A stretch of DNA of 64,000 bases, taken from the NCBI RefSeq assembly GCF_003052605.1, contig NZ_QASO01000121.1:1-64000 (forward strand), written 5' to 3'. This document shows, in pieces, positions 58,272-64,000 of this stretch (positions within the stretch are counted from its first letter, which is position 1; each line of letters begins with the position of its first letter). The notes below the pieces were generated by a model that was given only the letters and a program-made list of their open reading frames with translations, was not told the DNA's origin and ran no database searches. Origin of the DNA: Ectopseudomonas oleovorans. Lineage in GTDB: Bacteria > Pseudomonadota > Gammaproteobacteria > Pseudomonadales > Pseudomonadaceae. The translations under genes and the position numbers were made by a program.

Positions 58272-59237
58272 TCAGAGGGTTGCGGCTGATTTTCGATACT
58301 GCAGGGGAGGCAGAGGCATTTCCTTGCTCCAGGCCAGGCGAAAGGCTTGGCTGCTGCTGAAACCGCAACGTTCGGCGAGGGACTCGATAGGGATGCGCTG
58401 TTGCTCCAGCAACTGCTTGGCATGTTCCACTCGTAATTTGCGCAGGTATGCCTGAAGGGTTATGCCGGTGTTCTGGCGAAACAGCCGTGCCAGGTGGCGG
58501 TAGCTCAGGTTGAAGCGGCGGGCGACGTCCTCCATGGCAAGCGAGCTGGCAAACTGTTGCTCAAGATAGCTCTGTACCTCATGAATCAGTGGGTGGATGT
58601 GGTTGCGGGTCAGGTCGCGCATGCTCAACTGTGGATCATTGCCGGCGCGGCGGCGGTAGATCACCAGTTCCTGGGCCACGCGCCCGGCCTCGCTGCGGCC
58701 GAGCCGTTGGCTGATCACGTGCAGTGCCAGATCGATACCGGTGGAAACCCCGGCGGAGGTGTAGAGGTTGCCGTCTTGCACGAACAGATGGTTGCTCAGC
58801 ACCTCCGCGAGGGGAAAGTGCTGCTGTAGCTGTTCCGCGTAACGGTGGTGGGTCGTGCAGCGGCGACCGTCGAGCAGGCCGGCTTGGCCGAGCAGAAAGG
58901 CGCCTGTGCAGATTGAACAGATCGCCAGGTCAGGCGTGTGGCTGGCGATTCGTTGCAGCCAGTGCGCGACTTGCTGCAGGATGCTTTGCTCGGCAGGGAT
59001 TTGGGGTAATTTGTGGCCAATGACGAACAACAGGTCGCCAGCTTCGAGGCTTTCTGGCAGTGGCTCCAGCCCGGTCACACTGATGTTCTGGAAGCACTCG
59101 ATCTGCGTTATCGGCCCGATGCAGCGGACGCATAACGGCGCCATGTCCAGTTCAAAACAGGTTGATATGGTTTGCAGCGGGCCTGCAAGATCGAGCAGAT
59201 GAGTGTGGGGCAGTAGCAGGAACCAGACATTGCGCAT
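58272..59237 (-). CDS. GlxA-type AraC regulator with DJ-1/PfpI domain
   Basis: The 321-residue protein has an N-terminal class I amidotransferase-like domain (LDLAGPLQTIS; CSICTGAFLLGQAG with the nucleophile-position cysteine) and two C-terminal AraC helix-turn-helix units (MEDVARRFNLSYRHLARLF; IPIESLAERCGFSSSQAF). It faces the diiron-oxidase operon and may control it, sensing an amino-acid- or amine-like ligand, as GlxA-type regulators such as GbdR, ArgR and CdhR do. Confidence 0.88.
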   Translation of the reverse strand: MRNVWFLLLPHTHLLDLAGPLQTISTCFELDMAPLCVRCIGPITQIECFQNISVTGLEPLPESLEAGDLLFVIGHKLPQIPAEQSILQQVAHWLQRIASHTPDLAICSICTGAFLLGQAGLLDGRRCTTHHRYAEQLQQHFPLAEVLSNHLFVQDGNLYTSAGVSTGIDLALHVISQRLGRSEAGRVAQELVIYRRRAGNDPQLSMRDLTRNHIHPLIHEVQSYLEQQFASSLAMEDVARRFNLSYRHLARLFRQNTGITLQAYLRKLRVEHAKQLLEQQRIPIESLAERCGFSSSQAFRLAWSKEMPLPPLQYRKSAATL

Positions 59238-59497
59238 CGGTACTTCCTTGTCGACAATAATAAAGTGCAGGGCAGGGTGTTACCACTTTCTGCGGTCAAC
59301 AGGACGGTATTCTTAAAGCATGAAACGGGCCAGGGTTTGCAAAAAAGGCTTGCTCTGCCATAGCTCCGACGGTCGCTCAGCACTCCGGTATGAGTTCGTT
59401 CAGGCTGGCTGGAGTCGGTGAGCGATTTTGCAGCATGCGACGTTACACTCAGGGAAGTTCGCTGCGTTGGTGAAGCCGACGCCCAGATCAAACTGTG
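59238..59497. other. Upstream region of the GlxA-type regulator
   Basis: A 260-base gap contains AT-rich sequence just before the regulator (CGACAATAATAAAG) that may hold its promoter. No gene, hairpin or repeat stands out in the rest. Confidence 0.4.
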
Positions 59498-59622
59498 TGA
59501 AAACTACTGCGCTCGGCCATGCTGCGTTAAAAAACGGCTCAAAGTGCTCATTTACAACTCGTAAACCGCGCTTTTTCGCCGTTTTTTGCCTTGCCTGACC
59601 TGCGCTCGCTACGTTTTCACGC
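59498..59622. mobile_element. MITE-like palindromic element C
   Basis: About 125 bp with short inverted ends, GTGTGAAAAC at the left and GTTTTCACGC at the right. The interior shows GCTGCGTTAAAAAACGGC, GCTCATTTACAACTCGTAAACCGCGC and GCCTTGCCTGACCTGCGCTCGC, which match the inner parts of elements A and B, while the end sequences differ. It lies between the regulator and a small membrane protein gene. Confidence 0.65.
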
Positions 59623-59658
59623 GGTCTGCAAGTGGCTCGGGTTTCGTTTGTGGCTGGC

Positions 59659-59913
59659 TCAGAGCGCGAAGATCAGCGCCAGGAGCGCCATCAGGACGAT
59701 CAGTATCAGCCAGACCAGGGCGTTGAGGCGACTGGCGCGCACAACGGCTGGGCCGCGCATGTGTACGGGTGGATCGTCCTCCAGGTACTGATCGATGCGG
59801 CGTTCGGCTTCCTTCTGGTCGTTTGCCAGGTTTTCGCTGAGCAGGTCGATGGCGGCCTGGCGTTGATTGGCATGCAGCAGTTGGCGTACGGCCGGGGGGA
59901 GTTCGTCAATCAT
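59659..59913 (-). CDS. Small protein with C-terminal membrane anchor
   Basis: The 84-residue protein has a helical, charged soluble part (MIDELPPAVRQLLHANQRQ; AAIDLLSENLANDQKEAE) and one C-terminal membrane helix (LVWLILIVLMALLALIF). GAGG lies nine bases before the ATG at 59913. Function is unknown. Confidence 0.65.
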   Translation of the reverse strand: MIDELPPAVRQLLHANQRQAAIDLLSENLANDQKEAERRIDQYLEDDPPVHMRGPAVVRASRLNALVWLILIVLMALLALIFAL

Positions 59914-60227
59914 GCGGCCGATCCTCTTGGTCAGGTGAGCGTCAGTCCCTGCTGGTGGCGACTGTTGGTCGGCACCTGATGTCGTCACAGTGGCAAGCTG
60001 GCAGTCATGGAGATGCTGCAGTTACCTTTAATAAGCCCTCGTAGTCGAGATATTGGCAAGGCGCCAGTTGACCATCGCCACTGCATGTCTGCGCTGCCGG
60101 TATCGAACGGTGCTTGCAGCGCTTGCGCAGGGCACGCAAGAATTGCCGGAGAGGGCAATAGCCTCCTGTCGCGAATAAGGGTTATGCAAACGAATACCGA
60201 TATTGGCTGGCGTAGTTGTGGCGTTAC
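59914..60227. other. Intergenic region between two divergent genes
   Basis: This 314-base gap should hold two divergent promoters. A small hairpin ATTGCC/GGCAAT lies at 60142-60159. I see no other structure and no gene. Confidence 0.4.
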
Positions 60228-60827
60228 ATGGGAGGTATCCATCTCGATCCTTTGCATGACGGCAGGCGGCGTAGCATCGTGAGGCGAGGCTGGCTGGTCG
60301 AGTTGCGTCCGCTGCTGTTGATCAGTGGCGCGCTGCTGCTGGTGCAACTGGTCAATGCTTCGCTCGGTGGCGCCTTGAACGTCTGGGGGCTGGTGCCCCG
60401 GCATATCGAGGCGCTGCCTGGCATTCTCCTCGCGCCCTGGCTGCACGGCAGTTGGGCGCATTTGCTGAGTAACCTCAGTGGACTACTGGTGCTCGGTAGC
60501 CTGGTGTTGTTGCGTTCGCGTAGAGACTTCTATTTGTCCAGCGCCTTCATCATTGTCGGTAGCGGTGTGTTGGTCTGGTTGTTCGGACGCACTGGTCTGC
60601 ACGTTGGAGCCAGTGGCTGGCTTTTTGGCTTCTGGGGATTGCTGTTGGCGCGAGCCTGGTTCGAACGCAGCCTGCTCGACCTGTTGCTGGCTGTGCTGGT
60701 TTTTTGCCTTTATGGCGGCTGGTTTTTCGGTCTGTTGCCGCGTGCCGATGTCTCCTTTGAGTACCACCTGGCGGGTGCGTTTTGTGGCGTGTTATATGCC
60801 GCGCTGAGTCGCCGACAATATCGTTGA
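60228..60827 (+). CDS. Rhomboid-family intramembrane serine protease
   Basis: The roughly 199-residue protein has six membrane helices. The rhomboid elements are HGSWAHLLSNL (helix 2 His and Asn), HVGASGWLFG (catalytic Ser in GASG) and FEYHLAGAF (catalytic His). It cuts membrane proteins within or near the lipid layer; the substrate is unknown. The start is uncertain: ATG at 60228 and GTG at 60279 are both possible and neither has a good ribosome site. Confidence 0.85.
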   Translation: MGGIHLDPLHDGRRRSIVRRGWLVELRPLLLISGALLLVQLVNASLGGALNVWGLVPRHIEALPGILLAPWLHGSWAHLLSNLSGLLVLGSLVLLRSRRDFYLSSAFIIVGSGVLVWLFGRTGLHVGASGWLFGFWGLLLARAWFERSLLDLLLAVLVFCLYGGWFFGLLPRADVSFEYHLAGAFCGVLYAALSRRQYR

Positions 60828-61081
60828 ATGGACTGCAGCCGGCTCGGTGAGTAACTGGTGTGATTGCCTGGTTGGCCTGTGCCGAAGTAGCGATGCGCGC
60901 GACGGGGCAGGTGGTGTGAGGGTGGGGCGGGTTATGGCCTGAGCTCTTGCAGATAGAGCATCCTGTCGTGCCGGGCATCAGGGCGGCTCAAGTGGCTGAC
61001 GATGCGCTTGTGTCCGGTCGGGCGGCGGAAGAGGTTTCGCGGTAGACTTGGCGACTTTCCCGACCAGCCAAGAAGCCCGCC
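60828..61081. other. Intergenic region before yaeQ
   Basis: About 250 bases with no gene or strong hairpin; it should contain the yaeQ promoter. CCAAGAAGC lies a few bases before the yaeQ ATG. Confidence 0.4.
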
Positions 61082-61621
61082 ATGGCCCTGCCATCGACCA
61101 CGTACAAGATCGAACTGAACCTCACCGACATGGATCGCAGCGTCTATGAAAACCTGCGTTTCACCGTCGCGCGTCACCCGTCCGAAACCGAAGAGCGCCT
61201 GGCCGCGCGGTTGATCGCCTATGCGCTGTTCTATCACGAGCAACTGGCGTTCGGCCGCGGTCTGTCGGATGTCGACGAGCCGGCGCTGTGGGAAAAGAGC
61301 CTGGATGATCGCGTGCTGCACTGGATCGAAGTGGGGCAGCCGGATAGCGAGCGCATTACCTGGTGCTCGCGGCGTACCGAAAAATTCAGCCTGGTGGCCT
61401 ACGGTAACCTGCGCGTGTGGCAAACCAAGTGCCTCGATCCCGTACGCAGCCTGAAGAATATCAACGTGGTCGCCCTGGGCCAGGAAGCATTGGCCGACCT
61501 GGCGCTGGACATGCCACGTTCGCTGAATTGGAGCGTGATGATCAGCGATGGTGAGTTGTTCGTCACCGACGAGCGTGGTCAGCACGAAATCCCCATTGAG
61601 TGGCTCGCTGGTCAGCGTTGA
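61082..61621 (+). CDS. yaeQ: YaeQ family protein
   Basis: The 179-residue protein is a typical YaeQ (TYKIELNLTDMDRSVYENLR; RHPSETEERLAARLIAYAL; near the C-terminus IPIEWLAGQR). YaeQ has a nuclease-like fold related to PD-(D/E)XK enzymes, and its cellular role is unclear. A perfect inverted repeat separates it from recJ. Confidence 0.92.
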   Translation: MALPSTTYKIELNLTDMDRSVYENLRFTVARHPSETEERLAARLIAYALFYHEQLAFGRGLSDVDEPALWEKSLDDRVLHWIEVGQPDSERITWCSRRTEKFSLVAYGNLRVWQTKCLDPVRSLKNINVVALGQEALADLALDMPRSLNWSVMISDGELFVTDERGQHEIPIEWLAGQR

Positions 61622-61626
61622 AATCA

Positions 61627-61676
61627 TAGGGCGGGTGCAACCCGCCGGATCACTGTGGCGGGTTGCACCCGCCCTA
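61627..61676. repeat. Perfect inverted repeat between yaeQ and recJ
   Basis: Two 20-bp arms starting TAGGGCGGGTGCAACCCGCC enclose ten bases. Each arm is itself partly palindromic (GCGGGT/ACCCGC). It ends 17 bases before recJ and could act as a terminator-like barrier. Confidence 0.85.
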
Positions 61677-61693
61677 CAAGAAAAAGACCCAAG

Positions 61694-63403
61694 ATGCGTA
61701 TCGAAGCCCGTCCCTTACCCGCACAACTGCCTGACCTGGGCAATCTGCCGCCTTTGCTGACCCGTCTCTACGCCGCCCGCGGCGTGCAGTCTGCCGAGGA
61801 GCTGGACAAGGGCCTTGCACGGTTGATCCCGTACCAGCAGCTCAAGGGCATCGATGCGGCGGTGGAGCTGTTGGTGCAGGCGCTTGAACAGCGTCAGCGT
61901 ATCCTGATCGTCGGCGACTTCGACGCCGACGGCGCCACCGCCAGCTCGGTCGGCGTGCTTGGCCTGCGTCTGCTTGGCGCGGCGCATGTGGATTATCTGG
62001 TGCCGAACCGCTTCGAGTACGGCTATGGCCTGACTCCGGAGATCGTTGCCGTGGCGCTGGAGCGCCAACCCGATCTGTTGCTGACCGTCGACAACGGCAT
62101 CTCCAGCGTCGACGGCGTGGCTGCCGCCAAGGCGGCCGGGCTGACGGTGCTGGTCACCGACCACCACCTGCCTGGGCCGGAGCTGCCGGCGGCCGATGCC
62201 ATCGTCAACCCCAATCAGCCGGGTTGCGAGTTTCCGAGCAAGGCCATGGCTGGTGTCGGCGTGATGTTCTATGTGCTGTTGGCGCTGCGCGCGCGGCTGC
62301 GCGAGATCGGCTGGTTTGCCAGTCGGCAGGAGCCGAATCTAGGCGAGCTGCTCGACCTGGTAGCGCTGGGCAGCGTCGCCGATGTGGTACCGCTGGATGC
62401 CAACAACCGCATCCTGGTGCATCAGGGGTTGGCGCGTATCCGTGCCGGGCGGGCAAGGCCGGGCCTGCGGGCGATTCTCGAAGTAGCCGGGCGCGATCAT
62501 CGGCGTATCACCTCCACCGATCTCGGTTTCATCCTCGGCCCACGGCTGAATGCGGCCGGGCGCCTGGACGACATGAGCCTCGGTATCGAATGCCTGCTCT
62601 GCGACGACGAAGCCCTGGCCCGTGACATGGCGGTGCAGCTCGACCAGCTCAACCAGGATCGCAAGGCCATCGAGCAGGGCATGCAGCGTGAGGCGCTGGC
62701 CCAGCTCAAGGATCTGCCAGTGGCGGACATGCCATTCGGCCTGTGCCTGTTCGAGCCGGACTGGCACCAGGGGGTGATCGGCATTCTCGCTTCGCGCCTG
62801 AAGGAGCGCTATCACCGCCCGGCCATCGCCTTCGCCGATGCCGGCGACGGCCTGCTCAAGGGCTCGGCGCGTTCGGTGCCGGGGCTGCATATCCGCGATG
62901 CGCTGGACGCCGTGGCGGCGCGTCATCCGGGGCTGATCAGCAAGTTCGGCGGGCATGCCATGGCTGCCGGGATGTCGCTGCCGCAGGAGAATTTCGGCGC
63001 CTTCGCCGTCGCCTTCGATGCCGAGGTACGCCGCCAGTTGTGCGAGGACGACCTGACCGGTCGCTTGCTCTCAGACGGCCAGTTAGACGCCACCGAATTC
63101 CATCTGGAGCTGGCCCGCGCTCTGCGCAATGCCGGCCCCTGGGGCCAGCACTTTCCCGAGCCGCTATTTCATGGCGTGTTCCAGATCGTCAATCAGCGCA
63201 TCGTCGGTGAGCGTCACCTGAAACTGGTGCTCAAGACCGAGTGCGGCAGCGTGCAACTCGACGGCATCGCCTTCAACATCGATCGCGAGGTCTGGCCCAA
63301 CCCGACGCTACGCTGGGTCGAAGTGGCGTACAAGCTCGACCTCAACGAGTTTCGTGGCAATGAAACCGTGCAACTGATGGTGGCGCATATCGCTCCGCGC
63401 TAA
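61694..63403 (+). CDS. recJ: Single-stranded-DNA-specific exonuclease RecJ
   Basis: The 569-residue enzyme degrades single-stranded DNA 5' to 3' in recombination and mismatch repair. DHH-family motifs are intact: VGDFDADGATAS (motif I), VDNGISS, TDHHLPG (motif III), NPNQPGC and, near 415, the DHHA1 part GGHAMAAGMSL. The ATG at 61694 follows shortly after the inverted repeat. Confidence 0.97.
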   Translation: MRIEARPLPAQLPDLGNLPPLLTRLYAARGVQSAEELDKGLARLIPYQQLKGIDAAVELLVQALEQRQRILIVGDFDADGATASSVGVLGLRLLGAAHVDYLVPNRFEYGYGLTPEIVAVALERQPDLLLTVDNGISSVDGVAAAKAAGLTVLVTDHHLPGPELPAADAIVNPNQPGCEFPSKAMAGVGVMFYVLLALRARLREIGWFASRQEPNLGELLDLVALGSVADVVPLDANNRILVHQGLARIRAGRARPGLRAILEVAGRDHRRITSTDLGFILGPRLNAAGRLDDMSLGIECLLCDDEALARDMAVQLDQLNQDRKAIEQGMQREALAQLKDLPVADMPFGLCLFEPDWHQGVIGILASRLKERYHRPAIAFADAGDGLLKGSARSVPGLHIRDALDAVAARHPGLISKFGGHAMAAGMSLPQENFGAFAVAFDAEVRRQLCEDDLTGRLLSDGQLDATEFHLELARALRNAGPWGQHFPEPLFHGVFQIVNQRIVGERHLKLVLKTECGSVQLDGIAFNIDREVWPNPTLRWVEVAYKLDLNEFRGNETVQLMVAHIAPR

Positions 63404-63537
63404 GGCGCAAGGCTAGCCAGCGCCGCCTTGATCGCCGACGGGTTGGCTTCACTGAAAGCCGCCTGCATCCAGGGCAATAGGCGGTAGTGCAACTGCCGAA
63501 ATCGTTCGACGCTGGGCGTGGGTGCTGGTGCGGGCTG
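63400..63537 (-). pseudogene. C-terminal remnant of a dihydrodipicolinate synthase-like gene
   Basis: On the minus strand a 45-codon frame (after an upstream TGA) reads VERFRQLHYRLLPWMQAAF, then SEANPSAIKAALASLAP and stop, which resembles the helical C-terminus of DapA-family aldolases (the F-x-E-x-NP-x-x-x-K-x-A pattern). The rest of the gene is absent: the sequence upstream is the 5' region of the DUF533 gene. Its stop overlaps the recJ stop by three bases on the opposite strand. Confidence 0.45.
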
Positions 63538-63635
63538 TCAAGCGGCCCCGGCGGTAATATCTGGAAGCATTCAGCCGGCTGCCGGGCCAACGTCCGAGGC
63601 CTACACTCGGCGAGATTTCCTCAGGAGAATGCGCG

Positions 63636-64000
63636 ATGAATACCCGTGGCTTGCTCGATCAACTGCTCAAATCCGGTCAGGAGATGCTGCAACAGAAAGG
63701 TGCTGGTGGTGCCTCATCCGGGCTGGGTGGTGCGCTGGGTGGCCTGCTTGGCGGCGCTGCCGGCAAGGGCAAGGGGGGCGGCAGCGATCTCGGCTCGATG
63801 CTCAAGGGCGCCGGTGGCGGCGCAGCGCTGGCCATGCTGCTGGGTAACAAGCGGGTACGCAAGGTCGGTGGCAAGGTGGCGGTGTATGGCGGTCTGGCTG
63901 CGCTGGGCGTGCTCGCCTACAAGGCCTACGGCAACTGGCAGGCGCAGCAAGCCCAGCAGGGTGGCGCGCAGCCGGTCGAGCCGCAAACCCTGGATCGCTT
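63636..64000 (+). CDS. DUF533 (YebE-like) protein, cut by the window end
   Basis: The first 121 residues are visible. It starts MNTRGLLDQLLKSGQEML, has a Gly/Ala-rich stretch (GGALGGLLGGAAGKGKGGG), then GGGAALAMLLGNKRVRK and a short hydrophobic helix (VAVYGGLAALGVLAYKAYG), as in YebE-type DUF533 proteins related to TerB. TCAGGAG lies eight bases before the ATG. The role is unknown; the C-terminal DUF533/TerB-like domain lies beyond the window. Confidence 0.8.
   Translation, partial: MNTRGLLDQLLKSGQEMLQQKGAGGASSGLGGALGGLLGGAAGKGKGGGSDLGSMLKGAGGGAALAMLLGNKRVRKVGGKVAVYGGLAALGVLAYKAYGNWQAQQAQQGGAQPVEPQTLDR

Overview
The window is GC-rich gammaproteobacterial chromosome, most likely a Pseudomonas of the mendocina/pseudoalcaligenes type. 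This rests on long LeuA, adjacent guaB-guaA, mltF-purL, the ffh-rpsP-rimM-trmD-rplS series, xerD-dsbC-hom-thrC-recJ order and REP/REPIN-like palindromes. No database search was possible; assignments rest on recognised protein families and on motifs read directly.

Layout. (1) 1-12.5 kb: the 3' end of a group II intron beyond the leuA terminator, then leuA with a possible leader peptide, a GST, an MscS-type channel, an M23 peptidase whose start lies in a palindrome, xseA, a LysR/PACE-efflux pair, a zinc-ribbon protein, a doubly broken TonB siderophore receptor with a Fur box, and guaB. (2) 12.5-27.1 kb: guaA, whose 3' end is the attachment site of a 12.7-kb integrative element bounded by 17-bp repeats. 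It carries an integrase, an AlpA-like regulator, IncQ-type repA and repC with iterons, an oriT-like site, an RHH protein, trbJ-trbK-trbL plus two small genes, vsr and a truncated restriction-associated gene. A nested ohr-ohrR-gst cassette, a parD stub and an IS5-family IS follow. There is no relaxase and no complete T4SS, so it looks like a mobilizable element or the remnant of one. (3) 27.2-35.6 kb: multicopper oxidase, tadA, a frameshifted secreted protein, mltF, purL, a repeat cluster and a CDGSH protein. (4) 35.8-37.7 kb: a degenerate second element inserted exactly at the start codon of a NIF3-like gene. (5) 38-53.8 kb: L,D-transpeptidase, two NUDIX genes, gamma-carbonic anhydrase, purT, SGNH hydrolase, CorC and CcsA-type membrane proteins, the ffh/ribosome-maturation block, thioesterase, xerD, dsbC, hom, thrC. 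(6) 54-58.2 kb: a five-gene operon of GNAT, haem-oxygenase-like diiron oxidase, MFS transporter, MetZ-like PLP enzyme and small membrane protein, facing a GlxA-type regulator. (7) 59-64 kb: small membrane protein, rhomboid, YaeQ, recJ, a dapA-like remnant and a DUF533 gene cut by the window end.

Most notable. Two operons of the guaA element begin with the same structured leader. In both, predicted stems hide the ribosome binding site, loops differ while stems are kept, and a competing pairing is conserved; the element therefore probably coordinates replication/regulation and transfer genes post-transcriptionally. The same element joins IncQ replication genes to a minimal Trb set, with end motifs shared between TrbJ and TrbK and between TrbL and the next small protein. 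The 54-58 kb operon is a candidate small-molecule pathway. Three MITE-like palindromic elements sit near gene 3' ends.
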